A DNA stretch of 64,000 bases from Gammaproteobacteria bacterium (GCA_021647245.1 JAKIVC010000005.1:22157-86156); one strand, 5' to 3'. Shown: positions 1 through 10,158, counted from the stretch's first letter. The notes: generated from the sequence alone by a model not told the origin. Numbers and translations are program-made.

Positions 1-468
1 GATCAAAACAGCCTCATTGTCGCACTCTTGATTACCCAATTCGTTGGTTTTCCGGCAGCGATTGCCTTCGGTTGGTTAGGTGAAAAGTACGGTTGCAAGC
101 TCGGAATTCAGATCGCTTTAGTGGTCTATATGCTAGTAACAGTTTTTGCTTATCAGATGAATTATGTGTGGGAATTTTATCTGTTGGCAGTGGTGATTGG
201 TTTAGTTCAGGGGGGGATTCAAGCGCTTAGTCGTTCACTCTATGCTCGGCTTATACCCGCTGATAAAAGTGCCGAATTTTTCGGGTTTTACAATATGTTA
301 GGTAAGTTTGCGGCAGTGATCGGACCTCTGCTAATGGGCTGGATTGCGCTGGTTTCTGAAAGCACCCGACTCTCTATCCTGTCTGTTTTAATATTGTTGA
401 TTGTGGGGTTCGCGCTACTCTATTTTGTCAATATTGAAGAGGGTGAAAAGAACGCCCGTCAGTTGTAG
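1..468 (+). CDS. MFS transporter, UMF1-like, C-terminal part
   Basis: The reading frame is open from the first base of the window, so this is the 3' end of a longer gene whose start lies outside. The visible 155 residues hold about five hydrophobic helices. The stretch around QALSRSLYARLIP followed by EFFGFYNMLGKFAA and GPLLMG resembles the second half of UMF1-type major facilitator proteins (related to fungal Atg22). It would be an inner-membrane permease; the substrate cannot be read from this part. An apparent start at position 28 is an internal TTG and should not be used. The next gene follows on the same strand after about 130 bases. Confidence 0.75.
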   Translation, partial: DQNSLIVALLITQFVGFPAAIAFGWLGEKYGCKLGIQIALVVYMLVTVFAYQMNYVWEFYLLAVVIGLVQGGIQALSRSLYARLIPADKSAEFFGFYNMLGKFAAVIGPLLMGWIALVSESTRLSILSVLILLIVGFALLYFVNIEEGEKNARQL

Positions 469-587
469 TCTCTATGCTTCGATTAGGAGGTGATGACGGT
501 TTACCTTGTCATGTTCATGGCAAGTGTGGCAGGCTGGTTATCCATTCTATTGAAAGGGCTTCTCCATAATGGGGCGGTTTTTTTGAA

Positions 588-595
588 GAGGAGGC
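588..595 (+). promoter_or_regulatory. ribosome binding site deciding a start
   Basis: GAGGAGGC lies five bases before ATG 601. It is a near-perfect Shine-Dalgarno sequence inside a longer open frame, and it is the reason for starting the following gene at 601 rather than at 493. Confidence 0.5.
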
Positions 596-600
596 AGCCG

Positions 601-939
601 ATGTGTACACATGAAATAGAGGTATATGAGCCTGCAAATTTTTCGGGACAAAACCCAATACATGCAAACAGTATTGGTGTTGTAAAGACACGTGACCGTA
701 ATGAGTTTTTTCTGCTCGACTTGGAGAAGCCCTTTGAGTATAAAGGAAACACAGTCTCTCAGCTTATTCTGCGACCACGTTATTATGGTGATAAAATTCA
801 ACGTGTAACACGTGATATGTGCACGGTTAATATCATGTATGTTAAGCCGGATAGTAAAATATCCACCGATGAATATATGCAGCTTACCGATGTTGGCAAA
901 TGGGGTTGTGGAAAAATAAACCCCAGTCGCAATTCATAA
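601..939 (+). CDS. hypothetical protein, 112 aa
   Basis: I do not recognise this protein. It is soluble, with no signal peptide or membrane segment when started at 601, and begins MCTHEIEVYEP. The frame stays open upstream to ATG 493. That extension would add 36 residues with a hydrophobic segment (VYLVMFMASVAGWLSILL), but its Shine-Dalgarno (AGGAGG at 485-490) is only two bases from the ATG, whereas the one before 601 is ideal. The gene is more AT-rich than its neighbours. It sits alone between the MFS gene and the opposite-strand ygiQ. Confidence 0.5.
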   Translation: MCTHEIEVYEPANFSGQNPIHANSIGVVKTRDRNEFFLLDLEKPFEYKGNTVSQLILRPRYYGDKIQRVTRDMCTVNIMYVKPDSKISTDEYMQLTDVGKWGCGKINPSRNS

Positions 940-969
940 CTACGTTTAATCAATTTGGGGCGTTCGTCC

Positions 970-3204
970 CTATTTTTTTGTCCGCGTCACTCGTTTTACA
1001 GCTTGGCCCTTTGTTTTTCGTGAAAAATTACCCTTTGGTTGCTGAGTAGAACTCGGCCTGCCGTGGGTCTGCTGGGTGGTAAATGTTCGCCCTTTATTGT
1101 GGTTCCCACGTTTGCCTTGTGGCTGCTCGCCAGTACCGATGGGCTGCCAGTTTGGAACTAGATGTTTTTTTCCGTTACCGATGAGTTCAGCTCGCCCCAT
1201 CTGTTTCAATGCTTCCCGCAGCAGTGGCCAATTATTCGCATCGTGGTAGCGCAAAAAAGCCTTATGTAAGCGACGAATCTTTAAGCCCCGCGGCACAAAA
1301 ACCTTTTCGCTACTCCGTGTTATCTTCTTGAGTGGATTGCGTTCGCTGTGCCACATGGCGGTGGCCAGCGCCATGGGTGAGGGCAAAAACGCTTGAACTT
1401 GGTCGGCTCGGTAGCCGTTTTGTTTCAGCCATATTGCAAGGTTTAACATATCTTCAGTGGTTGTGCCCGGATGAGCCGCAATGAAATAGGGGATCAGATA
1501 CTGCTCTTTACCGGCTGCTTTGGAGTATTTGTCAAACATCTCCTTAAAGCGGTAGTAGCTACCTATTCCAGGCTTCATCATTTTTGAAAGTGCTTCAGAT
1601 TCAGTGTGTTCTGGTGCAATCTTAAGGTAACCTCCCACATGATGTGTGGCCAGCTCTTCTACATACTCAGGGGAGCGAACGGCTAAGTCATAACGCAACC
1701 CTGAAGCGATCAGGATTTTCTTGATGCCGGGGAGCGCGCGGGCGCGCTTATAGAGTTTTACTAGCGGTGCATGGTCTGTATTCAGGTTTTCGCAAATAGC
1801 AGGGTGGACACATGAGAGGCGGCGGCAGGCTGATTCTATCTTCTCACTCTTGCAGGCCAGGCGGTACATATTCGCGGTGGGACCACCTAGGTCGGAAACC
1901 ATACCGGTAAAGCCCGGCACGCTATCTCGCATCACTTCAATCTCCCGAATAATCGACTCCTCTGAGCGACTTTGAATAATGCGCCCCTCATGCTCAGTGA
2001 TCGAGCAGAAGGTGCAGCCGCCAAAACAGCCCCGCATAATCGCCACTGAGAAGCGGATCATCTCATAGGCGGGAATATTGTCATCTCGATAGTCGGGGTG
2101 CGGTCGGCGGCTAAAGGGAAGGTCATAGATAGCATCCAGCTCCGCTGTGGAGAGTGGAATTGGGGGTGGGTTTAACCAAATATCTTTATCGCCATGGTGT
2201 TGGCGCAAGGCGCGGGCATTGCCGGGGTTGGTCTCTAGGTGCAAAATACGCGAAGCGTGGGCATAGAGCTCTTTGTCACGCTTTACCCCTTCATAGCTGG
2301 GTAGCCGCACTACGGTTCGGCTACGGTCAAGCTTGGGGCGACGATGTAAGGTGATTACCTTCTTCTCGCTGCTCGCTACGGTGCGTGTATTGTCACAGGG
2401 CGGCTCTGCTGAGTATGGGTTGGCCTGAGGGGTGGGCTGGTCACCTGTGTCGATCTCATCGGCTGACATCTCGCTCCAGCCATCCGGTAGATGCTGGTTG
2501 TTAACAATAAAAGCGGTACCCCGAATATTGGTTAGCTCGGATACTGGCTCGTGGGCAGCCAGTCGGTGTGCAATTTCTACAATTTGGCGTTCAGCATTGC
2601 CATACACCAGCAAATCGGCTTTTGCATCAAAAAGGATGGAGCGGCGTACCTTTTCCGACCAGTAGTCAAAGTGAGCAATACGCCGCAGGCTCGCCTCAAT
2701 ACCGCCAATGACTACCGGTACCCCTTTAAAGGCTTCTCGGCAGCGTTGCGTGTAGATGATCGTCGCACGGTCCGGGCGCAAACCACCTTCTCCTTTGGGG
2801 GTATAGGCATCATTGGAGCGAATACGGCGATCAGAAGTATAGCGGTTGACCATTGAATCCATATTGCCCGCAGTCACCCCAAAAAACAGGTTGGGCTTTC
2901 CCAGTTCGGCAAAGGCCTCTTTACGATGCCAATCTGGCTGAGAGATGATGCCGACACGAAAGCCCTGAGCTTCAAGCACGCGCCCAATAACAGCCATGCC
3001 AAAGCTTGGGTGGTCCACATAAGCATCACCGGTTACCAGAATAATATCGCAGCTATCCCATCCCAACTCGTCCATCTGTTGGCGGGAGAGGGGCAGGTAG
3101 GGTGCGGTACCAAAGCGTTTGGCCCAATATTGGCGGTAAGAGAATATATTTTTGGCAGGTTGCATGGAGGGAGTCACCGCTGATGGACTGTAAAATATCG
3201 CCAT
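970..3204 (-). CDS. ygiQ: YgiQ family radical SAM protein
   Basis: At 744 residues it matches the size of the YgiQ family. The N-terminal region ([19 protein letters not shown], then VGIISQPDW) is typical of the family. The radical SAM cluster motif CX3CX2C is at Cys393, Cys397 and Cys400 (CFGGCTFCS). The C-terminal tail is basic and rich in Gln, Lys and Thr. Such enzymes bind a 4Fe-4S cluster and cleave S-adenosylmethionine; the physiological reaction of YgiQ is not established. The start at 3204 lacks a clear Shine-Dalgarno; Met15 is an alternative that aligns with known family members. It stands alone on the minus strand. Confidence 0.92.
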   Translation of the reverse strand: MAIFYSPSAVTPSMQPAKNIFSYRQYWAKRFGTAPYLPLSRQQMDELGWDSCDIILVTGDAYVDHPSFGMAVIGRVLEAQGFRVGIISQPDWHRKEAFAELGKPNLFFGVTAGNMDSMVNRYTSDRRIRSNDAYTPKGEGGLRPDRATIIYTQRCREAFKGVPVVIGGIEASLRRIAHFDYWSEKVRRSILFDAKADLLVYGNAERQIVEIAHRLAAHEPVSELTNIRGTAFIVNNQHLPDGWSEMSADEIDTGDQPTPQANPYSAEPPCDNTRTVASSEKKVITLHRRPKLDRSRTVVRLPSYEGVKRDKELYAHASRILHLETNPGNARALRQHHGDKDIWLNPPPIPLSTAELDAIYDLPFSRRPHPDYRDDNIPAYEMIRFSVAIMRGCFGGCTFCSITEHEGRIIQSRSEESIIREIEVMRDSVPGFTGMVSDLGGPTANMYRLACKSEKIESACRRLSCVHPAICENLNTDHAPLVKLYKRARALPGIKKILIASGLRYDLAVRSPEYVEELATHHVGGYLKIAPEHTESEALSKMMKPGIGSYYRFKEMFDKYSKAAGKEQYLIPYFIAAHPGTTTEDMLNLAIWLKQNGYRADQVQAFLPSPMALATAMWHSERNPLKKITRSSEKVFVPRGLKIRRLHKAFLRYHDANNWPLLREALKQMGRAELIGNGKKHLVPNWQPIGTGEQPQGKRGNHNKGRTFTTQQTHGRPSSTQQPKGNFSRKTKGQAVKRVTRTKK

Positions 3205-3380
3205 TATAGCGTAATAATCATCTAAATTACTCAGGAATAAACTTAACGACTCAGCGTACTCATCTAATTGTTGATGAAAGCCTTATGAGTAGCTCGCTAC
3301 GCCCTGTTCTTTTCGCCTCAGCCAGTCAACGTTTATCGCTTTTTTTCACGCCTCCTCTCGTGCAAAGGTTTCATTGTAAA

Positions 3381-3749
3381 TCAATCAAAACTCAGAGAAG
3401 AGAGGGGGATGATTGAGAGATAAATAACGAAGGCTATAATCAGCGAAAAGACGATAAACTGCATAGGATCCTCTTTAAATCGCCCCCACAAACTAGGGGC
3501 TTTCCCCTGTTTTTCCAGCTCGGCATACTCACTTTTTATTCGCATTGAAAGCTGCTCCTGATACTCGGCCAGTAGCTGTTTTGCCTGCTCGAGCTGCTCA
3601 TCATTGCGTAGCCAGATCGCTTCCATCGATACTTGCCATATACTGGGTGGCGTCTCATAAAATGAAATTTCATGTTCATCCAGTAACTGGCGGATCTCAT
3701 CCGCCTCGCTCTCGGGCACGCCTTTGAGTTTGAAAAACAGTGTTGCCAT
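3381..3749 (-). CDS. small membrane-anchored protein (DUF6164-like)
   Basis: This 122-residue protein begins MATLFFKLKGVPESEADEI and has a soluble alpha/beta N-terminal part of about 60 residues. A charged helical stretch follows (about 50-95), then one C-terminal transmembrane helix (about 97-118, FIVFSLIIAFVIYLSII). It resembles the gammaproteobacterial family DUF6164, whose function is unknown. The N-terminal fold looks like a small regulatory or DUF2007-type domain, but that is a guess. It has its own space, 176 bases from ygiQ and 84 from the next gene upstream. Confidence 0.65.
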   Translation of the reverse strand: MATLFFKLKGVPESEADEIRQLLDEHEISFYETPPSIWQVSMEAIWLRNDEQLEQAKQLLAEYQEQLSMRIKSEYAELEKQGKAPSLWGRFKEDPMQFIVFSLIIAFVIYLSIIPLSSLSFD

Positions 3750-3833
3750 GGTGTTCTACTCACTGATTTGAAGTGGCTATTATAAAGGTAATGAGAGTCG
3801 GGGTCTTTATTCTTGCGATTAATAGATGAAGTA

Positions 3834-4361
3834 CTATTTTTCTGTTATTCGCAACACAAAATAAGCGGCGATAACTCCAGCGACGATGGACAACATATCC
3901 ATCGTGTTGTAGCGGCCATTCTGAAAATAATTTATTGCATGCTCTACGAGGGGTTGCTCGGTAACAGCAGTGGCTAGTCCAGAGATAATAAATTCGTTGA
4001 TAGCGCTATGCTGCATCATCTCAAACAGGCACTCAATAATTAGCCAGGCACCACATATTAGCAAGTAGGTTGAGTGCCTGACAGGGCTCAATGCGGCCGT
4101 GATTAAGATAAAGGCAAAGACATGGCTGAAGGTGGGTAGGTAGTTCCCCGCTACACCAAACAGGGTAGCGCTACTCTCAAACAGGCTTAATGATTGTGGG
4201 ATGAGGTAGGAAGTATCGGCGGGACGGTCGACCAGGTAGACCAGTGAACCGATGATTAATGAAAATATTCCGAGGAAAAACCGTAACCACTGGTGGGCAC
4301 TTTTTTTATCTGAAAAGGGTGGTGGGTCGCGATGAAAAGGCATGGCTGTCGTGGTCTGCAT
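3834..4361 (-). CDS. VanZ-like small integral membrane protein
   Basis: A 175-residue protein with four predicted membrane helices, roughly at 27-44, 76-92, 98-115 and 154-170. The C-terminal stretch NTMDMLSIVAGVIAAYF is like the end of VanZ-family or other small four-helix proteins, where a conserved Asp precedes the last helix. Function is unknown. The N-terminus is cytoplasmic and rich in Pro and charged residues. The start at 4361 is the first in-frame ATG. It is divergently oriented from the large secreted protein that starts at 4508, so the 146 bases between probably hold both promoters. Confidence 0.55.
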   Translation of the reverse strand: MQTTTAMPFHRDPPPFSDKKSAHQWLRFFLGIFSLIIGSLVYLVDRPADTSYLIPQSLSLFESSATLFGVAGNYLPTFSHVFAFILITAALSPVRHSTYLLICGAWLIIECLFEMMQHSAINEFIISGLATAVTEQPLVEHAINYFQNGRYNTMDMLSIVAGVIAAYFVLRITEK

Positions 4362-4507
4362 ATGAAATGGTTAATCTCTCCCTGATGTGCCGTCACTATA
4401 AAGCAACTACCAAATTCGGGCAAAAAACAAAGCGACTCGCTATTTTTATTTGAAATAGCGCCGGTATCGGAATAGGGTGTTAGAAAGTATATTTATGGAG
4501 GTGAGGG

Positions 4508-7500
4508 ATGATTCATAACGACATAAGTGCCAATTGGCTGAAAAACATCGGACTGGTGCTGGTTTTCATGGTGGGCTTGGCCAGTATTTTTGCTTCGGGT
4601 GGCGGCAGCGATGGCGATAGTAGCGCTCCGCAGGTTGTTGATGTGATCAGTGGTTCAGTGATCGGAAGCGGCGGCATTGCGGGCGTTGAAGTCAGTGCAG
4701 GCGGTCAATCCGCAACAACTGATTTGAATGGCTTTTATGAGCTGAACAATGTGCCCGTTCCCGGCGGTGGTCTGTTGGTGGTGACCTATGAAAAAGAAGG
4801 TTATGCCACTTTTCAACGCACGCTACCCGTGGAAGCCAATAAAACCTATTCGTTAACCGCTAACCTGCTTCAGTATCACTACTCTGAGCAGATGAATGCC
4901 GATAACGAACAAAGCTTTGATGTGACCGACCCCAATAACCCAACCGGCGACCCCTTGGCTCAGCTCTCATTTCCAGCTGGCTCACTGGGCAGTGGCAATG
5001 TAACGGTAAATGTCGCGGTGGGTGACCCGACTACCGATGAAGGTCGCCCAACATTTCCTGGTGACTATATGGCCGCAGTTGCTTCAGGCGCTGTGGCAGA
5101 TACTCCCTTAGAGAGTATTGTTTTTACAGAGATCACTATCTACGACGCCGATGGTAATGAGATAACCGAGGTCAATGCACCGGTCACCATTACCTTGCGC
5201 CTGCCAGCCAGCCTGCAAACTGTTTATAGTGCCGGTGATACCATTGAATGGTGGTCTTATGATGAAGTTGATGCGGTCTGGATTCGTGAAGATGCGGATC
5301 CTGCGACACCTGAGACAATTGATAATGCGTCAGTTATTGATCAAGGCGGGGTACTTTATGCTCGAGCCAAGGTGACTCACTTCACCTGGTGGAATGTGGA
5401 TCGACCACTCAATGAACACGCGTGTCTCTGTGCCACTGTTGTGGATGGAGATGGTCAGCCGCTTGCAGGCGTGCAGTTGATTGCTGAAGGGGTAACCTAT
5501 AATGGTCGCTCCAGGCCGGTCAATACCGATTCTGATGGCCAGGGTTGTGTAACGGTTAAACGCAGCGAGGGGGGTGTTACGGATAGAATTCGCCTGTTTG
5601 TAGAGCAGGGTATGGTGAGCTTTCCTTACGATGTGACCAGCGCCAATGAAGGCGATGTCGCTAACAATGACATTTTCACCCCGACCACAGAAGGCAGCAC
5701 CATCGCTAATGTTGGGCAGTGTGTTGATCTTACCAATAACATTGTGCTTAGTTATGATGGTCGTATAACCGGCCAGGTTACCTTTGAAAGCAGCAACACC
5801 CCGGTGGCAGGTTATGTTATAAATTCCTCTTTTGGCGCTAGCGCAACCACTGACAGTAATGGTAACTATGAGCTTGAGGTACCCGTTGGCCAACCAGTAA
5901 CTCTGTTTGCTGTGGGACAAATGGCTACGACGGTTACCGTTGTGGATGAAAACACCCCGCAAGTAGTGAACTTTGAAATTGCCAATCGTGCACCAGTAAT
6001 CAACCACATCACGCGCGCACCCGAAGGTGCGGTTGATAATGGTCAGGCAGTCGTACTTACAGCAAGTGCCAGTGATGAAGATGGTGACACCCTGAGCTAT
6101 AGCTGGAGCGCTGGTCAGGGCAGTTTCAATACCACCAGTGGTGCCTCGGTAACCTGGAGTGCTCCGGCAGTAGGCTCTGGAACGGCGATACTGACCGTCG
6201 TCGTTACTGATGGCAAAGGCGGTGAGGTGAGTCAAAATATTGCCATTGTCTATGTTGGTGCCGTCACAGGTAACTCTTTGAGCTTTATTTTTAAGGATGA
6301 TATTGAGAGTGATCAGCCGCTTGCCGGTGTAGTTGTGGCACTTTATAACACCGATAACCAAACGATTGCCCAAACCCTAACCAGCGGTGCTGACGGTGTG
6401 GTAGATTTTGGTGATATTGGCCGCTCACGAGCCACTTTTACCATTGTGTATGAGTTAGTCTTTCAAGGGTACAGCAGCTATGAGATAGAGAGTTTCATAG
6501 AGATGCAAACAGCTGCTGATATTGTTTATTACAGAGGGTTAAGCGATGAGGGGTCTGCTGGGTCACAAACGCCAGTGGCCTCAGTTAACTACACCCTTAG
6601 TGAAGTGCCCGCCAACGCGGGGCGCACTTCAATAATGCCAACCTATGGGTGGTGGGACTTTTCGAATGGCTCTGGATTGTTGAGTAATCGTGCAGTTTAT
6701 GAATATCAGCTACAGAGTGATGGAACGCTGAGCTTGTTGGCGGAAACCATGGGCTCCTTTCCCAATACTGATCTATTCCTTGCCTATGGTTTTCTACTGG
6801 ATCAAACCGTTACAGATGGGGCCACTTATGATATTCCATTAAACCGCACCCCAGTGACGACAGGCTGGAGCACCGAGCCAAGCACCGATTTGGGGCGGAT
6901 TGAGATTGAAGGGTTTCGCGTTGGCTTTGGCTACGAACTGGCGAGCAGCGCTTATGGACCTGGTGCCTCGGGTGGCTTACAGGTTCCCACAGAATTTCCA
7001 GTTGATTACTACAGAGTTAGAGCAGAGAGTGCAAACTGGGATTCCGGGTTCACGAGTGAAAAACGTTACAACACGCTACCTCAGTCACTCGTTGTCCCTG
7101 TGCCTGACTACAGCTTCAGTAATATGGCTTTTGACGAGACTACCAACGTAGTCAGCTGGACATTGTCAGGTGAAACACCGCGTGACTTTGTTGAAATATC
7201 GATGACATTTTATGGCGGTATGTCGGGTGAAGAGAGCATAGACTGGGCGGTTATTCTGGCACCTGATGCGAGCGATTGGCAGGTAATGGAGTTGCCAGCC
7301 CCGGCTGATGAGTGGATTGATACTACCTCGCTTCTCAATAATGTTTATGGTCTAAGAGTCGAGGCCACTGACTTCGACTTCGTCTCGGGTATTGATGATT
7401 TATGGCAGTTCTTTATCTTAGGTGGTTCATTTGAGGAGGCGGTCACTACAGAGCTATCAGGGTGGGAGAGTTTAACAGGTGGCACTGATCAGTTCTTCAA

Positions 7501-7600
7501 ACCCGACATGCAGATGTTAAAAAGTGGTGCTGAGGTCGAACGAGCAGATAATGGAAGAGCAGCCCGCTCGCCCGGCTTCTCAAAGCTACACAGGCAATAA
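4508..7600 (+). CDS. large secreted protein with carboxypeptidase-regulatory and PKD-like domains
   Basis: This 1030-residue exported protein starts at an ATG preceded by GGAGGTGAGG. A hydrophobic segment at about 12-30 ends in SIFASGGGSDGDSS. This looks like a lipoprotein signal followed by a Gly/Ser/Asp linker, but the usual Cys is absent. Carboxypeptidase-regulatory-like beta-sandwiches are seen at about 44-120 (GVEVSAGGQSATTDLNGFYEL), 300-370 and 415-480 (TTDSNGNYELEVP). A PKD/Ig-like domain is at about 497-585 (SASDEDGDTLSYSWSAG). The C-terminal 400 residues are unassigned. It is probably a surface or adhesin-type protein; no enzymatic motif is visible. It ends just before a strong terminator. 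Confidence 0.75.
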   Translation: MIHNDISANWLKNIGLVLVFMVGLASIFASGGGSDGDSSAPQVVDVISGSVIGSGGIAGVEVSAGGQSATTDLNGFYELNNVPVPGGGLLVVTYEKEGYATFQRTLPVEANKTYSLTANLLQYHYSEQMNADNEQSFDVTDPNNPTGDPLAQLSFPAGSLGSGNVTVNVAVGDPTTDEGRPTFPGDYMAAVASGAVADTPLESIVFTEITIYDADGNEITEVNAPVTITLRLPASLQTVYSAGDTIEWWSYDEVDAVWIREDADPATPETIDNASVIDQGGVLYARAKVTHFTWWNVDRPLNEHACLCATVVDGDGQPLAGVQLIAEGVTYNGRSRPVNTDSDGQGCVTVKRSEGGVTDRIRLFVEQGMVSFPYDVTSANEGDVANNDIFTPTTEGSTIANVGQCVDLTNNIVLSYDGRITGQVTFESSNTPVAGYVINSSFGASATTDSNGNYELEVPVGQPVTLFAVGQMATTVTVVDENTPQVVNFEIANRAPVINHITRAPEGAVDNGQAVVLTASASDEDGDTLSYSWSAGQGSFNTTSGASVTWSAPAVGSGTAILTVVVTDGKGGEVSQNIAIVYVGAVTGNSLSFIFKDDIESDQPLAGVVVALYNTDNQTIAQTLTSGADGVVDFGDIGRSRATFTIVYELVFQGYSSYEIESFIEMQTAADIVYYRGLSDEGSAGSQTPVASVNYTLSEVPANAGRTSIMPTYGWWDFSNGSGLLSNRAVYEYQLQSDGTLSLLAETMGSFPNTDLFLAYGFLLDQTVTDGATYDIPLNRTPVTTGWSTEPSTDLGRIEIEGFRVGFGYELASSAYGPGASGGLQVPTEFPVDYYRVRAESANWDSGFTSEKRYNTLPQSLVVPVPDYSFSNMAFDETTNVVSWTLSGETPRDFVEISMTFYGGMSGEESIDWAVILAPDASDWQVMELPAPADEWIDTTSLLNNVYGLRVEATDFDFVSGIDDLWQFFILGGSFEEAVTTELSGWESLTGGTDQFFKPDMQMLKSGAEVERADNGRAARSPGFSKLHRQ

Positions 7601-7614
7601 CGGTACTCACCTAG

Positions 7615-7640
7615 AGGCGGCCTTCGGGTCGCCTTTTTTG
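7615..7640 (+). terminator. intrinsic terminator after the large secreted protein
   Basis: AGGCGGCC and GGTCGCCT form an 8-bp stem (one G-T pair) closed by a stable TTCG tetraloop and followed directly by six T. It lies 15 bases after the stop codon at 7600. Confidence 0.9.
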
Positions 7641-7676
7641 TTTATGATCTGAATAAGCCGGGTGAAAGGGGTAACA

Positions 7677-9509
7677 ATGATACTCAACAACATCACTAAA
7701 TTAACCTGCCTGCTCTTTTTTTTAGCCTTACTGTCGGCTTGTGGTGGTGAGGGTGCGGTGGAGACTACTTATTTCACCGTTAGCACTTCTGTGGGTGTTG
7801 GGGGAGAGATTAACCCCACAACGGTAACCGTTAGTGAAGGGGGTTATGCTGATCTATCCATAATACCCATTGATGGTTTTAGTATTGCAAGTGTGTCAGG
7901 TTGTGGCGGCTCACGGGCCGGAAACACCTATACCACTGCGGCTGTAGTGGCAGACTGCACCGTAACGGCGAGCTTTGATAGTGTTATAGGTGATCTCACC
8001 ATTTCCGGGTTAGTTACATTTGACCACATACCGACATCGACCACATCGGGCCTTGATTATGCGGCCCAAACAGCCAAGCCTGCACGGGGTGTTGTGGTTG
8101 AAGCCATCAGGGTGTCAGATGATTTACGGGTGGGCTTGGCGGCAACCGATGCTACGGGTGCTTATAGTATGACGGTACCCGCTGCGACAAACATCACCAT
8201 CCGAGTGAAAGCACAAATGCTCACAACCGGGGGCCCTTCATGGGATATTCAGGTGGTGGATAATACCAATAGTCAGGCGCTTTATGCGATGCAGAGCAGC
8301 CCGTTTAATTCGGGCACCGTGGCTATTCTGGATAAAAACCTCCACGCACCCTCTGGCTGGGGCGGTGCATCATACTCTTCAGCACGGGTAGCGGCACCCT
8401 TTGCTATTTTGAATACCGTTTATCAAGCGGTGGATATGGTGGTGGCTGCGGATGCAACGGTCGACTTGCCCCAGCTGTTGATTAACTGGAGTGTTAACAA
8501 TGTTGCGGTGGCGGGTAATGCCGCCATTGGAGAGATTGGTACCTCTCTATTTTCACAGGGCGAACTTTACATCTTGGGTCATGCCAATAATGATACGGAT
8601 GAGTACGATAGCCATATCATTGCTCATGAGTGGGGGCATTATTTTGAGTCCGTATTGTCACGATCCGACCACATTGGTGGACCACACAGCTCAGGGCAAA
8701 AATTGGATCCCAGAGTTGCGTTTGGCGAGGGCTTTGGTAATGCCTTTTCAGGAATGGTTACCGATAATATTAATTATGTCGATACCCTCGGGCCGTCACA
8801 AGGGCAGACAGGTATCCTGATCAACCTTGATGATAATGACTTCGACACGGAGTCAGTGGGTTGGTATAGCACCGCGTCGATTCAGAGCATCCTTTATGAT
8901 CTCTATGACAGCACAGATGAGGATGGAATCGACACGATATCGCTGGGTTTTTCACCCATTTACAATGTGCTGGTTAATGAGCAAAAGAACACCGACTCAT
9001 TTACCACCATTCACTCATTCATGAGCTTTATAAAAGCGAACAACCCGGGAGATATTGCAGCCATTAATAGCCTGCTCAGTTATGAAAATATCACCACCAC
9101 GGCACTGGATGAGTGGGATAGCACACAGACTGAAACCAATAGCGGTGGTGAAGCCAATGGATTGCCGCTCTATATCCCCATCACTGTGGGTGCTGCGGCA
9201 CTTTCAGTCTGCACTCATGGTGGCAATGGTAATGGCAACAAACTGATGAATCGCCGTTTTTTACAGGTCAACATTCCAACTGCGGGTAGTTATACCGTGA
9301 CCGCAGCACCCGATAGTAATGGCGATGCGGTGATCGATGTTTTCAAAAAGGGGGGGCTTGTGGGTTCAAGGGATGTTTTTGGCCAGGGCGGCACGGAAAC
9401 AGTGGTCATGAACTTCTCAAGTGGATGGCATATTATCGAGATATTTGATTATGATGTGGTCAACGCTCTTTATAATGGCGAGGAGTGTTTCGAGGTTGCT
9501 ATTAATTGA
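7677..9509 (+). CDS. lipoprotein with HEWGH metalloprotease motif
   Basis: A 610-residue outer-membrane-type lipoprotein. The signal peptide ends in the lipobox LLSAC with Cys22, followed by GGEG. Residues about 35-100 resemble an InlB B-type/Listeria-Bacteroides repeat (TSVGVGGEINPTTVTVSEGG). A carboxypeptidase-regulatory-like region follows at about 105-180. HEWGHYF at 317-323 is an HEXXH zinc-peptidase motif, and E and D residues downstream (GEGFGNAFSGM) could supply a third ligand. The C-terminal part resembles a pre-peptidase domain (about 500-610). ATG 7677 is preferred over the in-frame GTG at 7662 because AAAGGGG lies just upstream. The substrate is unknown; a peptidase role is inferred from the motif. 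Confidence 0.72.
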   Translation: MILNNITKLTCLLFFLALLSACGGEGAVETTYFTVSTSVGVGGEINPTTVTVSEGGYADLSIIPIDGFSIASVSGCGGSRAGNTYTTAAVVADCTVTASFDSVIGDLTISGLVTFDHIPTSTTSGLDYAAQTAKPARGVVVEAIRVSDDLRVGLAATDATGAYSMTVPAATNITIRVKAQMLTTGGPSWDIQVVDNTNSQALYAMQSSPFNSGTVAILDKNLHAPSGWGGASYSSARVAAPFAILNTVYQAVDMVVAADATVDLPQLLINWSVNNVAVAGNAAIGEIGTSLFSQGELYILGHANNDTDEYDSHIIAHEWGHYFESVLSRSDHIGGPHSSGQKLDPRVAFGEGFGNAFSGMVTDNINYVDTLGPSQGQTGILINLDDNDFDTESVGWYSTASIQSILYDLYDSTDEDGIDTISLGFSPIYNVLVNEQKNTDSFTTIHSFMSFIKANNPGDIAAINSLLSYENITTTALDEWDSTQTETNSGGEANGLPLYIPITVGAAALSVCTHGGNGNGNKLMNRRFLQVNIPTAGSYTVTAAPDSNGDAVIDVFKKGGLVGSRDVFGQGGTETVVMNFSSGWHIIEIFDYDVVNALYNGEECFEVAIN

Positions 9510-9547
9510 CTTTATCACCCCGCTAAATAACTTGAATGAGAGATATA

Positions 9548-10069
9548 ATGAAACATCTATTTTTACTGTTTTTATCGACTGGCGTGTTACTGCTTGGGTT
9601 GAGTGGTTGTGCAGAAAAGAGCGTGAGCTACATCGATGGCGAAGTGCCCGCTTCGCATAAAATATCAGCACCGATTGCGATCGCTTACAGCGTGCCTAAA
9701 AAGGTATCACTAGGGGAAGACCTACTGGTGACAGTGACCTTAACGGCCAGTGCCGACGTTGAAAACCTCACGCTGACGGTGAGCGCAGGGGAGGGGTTAA
9801 CACTGCCCAGCGGGCGCTATGCTGTGAATTTTGGTTCACAGCAGAGTGGCAGCAGAGTAACCGAGGAGATATTTATCTCACCAAGTCATGAGGGAAGGCT
9901 CTATCTGAACCTGCTGGTCTCGGGTTCATTTTCAGGAAGGGAGATGGCACGTGCGGGCGCGGTGCCGGTACAGGTGGGTGAGGGTGTTAGCCAAATGTTG
10001 AAAACAACGGGTGCTGTCGCGGTTGACTCTGACGGTAAGCTACTCACGATTTCACCCGCACAAGAGTGA
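9548..10069 (+). CDS. small lipoprotein of unknown function
   Basis: A 173-residue lipoprotein with lipobox GLSGC (Cys21) followed by AEKS. The mature part is beta-rich and Ig-like (about 45-140, with VTVTLTASADVENLTLTVSAG), without catalytic motifs. It follows the HEWGH lipoprotein by 38 bases on the same strand and is likely co-transcribed, so it may be a partner or chaperone for that protein. The frame is open to ATG 9536, but GAGAG just before 9548 favours the second ATG. Confidence 0.65.
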   Translation: MKHLFLLFLSTGVLLLGLSGCAEKSVSYIDGEVPASHKISAPIAIAYSVPKKVSLGEDLLVTVTLTASADVENLTLTVSAGEGLTLPSGRYAVNFGSQQSGSRVTEEIFISPSHEGRLYLNLLVSGSFSGREMARAGAVPVQVGEGVSQMLKTTGAVAVDSDGKLLTISPAQE

Positions 10070-10118
10070 TTAATTTTAGGTGATGAGGTTATTTCGCACC
10101 TCTATTTGGGGGTTAGGG

Positions 10119-10148
10119 TTGACAGCATCGCCACACTTCACCTAAATT
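10119..10148 (+). promoter_or_regulatory. candidate sigma-70 promoter of the metal efflux operon
   Basis: TTGACA at 10119-10124 is a perfect -35 box. TAAATT at 10143-10148 is a moderate -10 box at 18-bp spacing. Transcription would begin only a few bases before ATG 10159, giving an almost leaderless mRNA, so the -10 assignment is uncertain. No obvious MerR-type dyad is present between the boxes. Confidence 0.3.
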
Positions 10149-10158
10149 AGCCACTATC

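Noticed and set aside
5330..6373. 347-codon open frame on the minus strand
   Set aside because: It lies wholly inside the 1030-residue secreted protein gene, has no Shine-Dalgarno, no family resemblance and a low-complexity antisense composition. It is a shadow frame.
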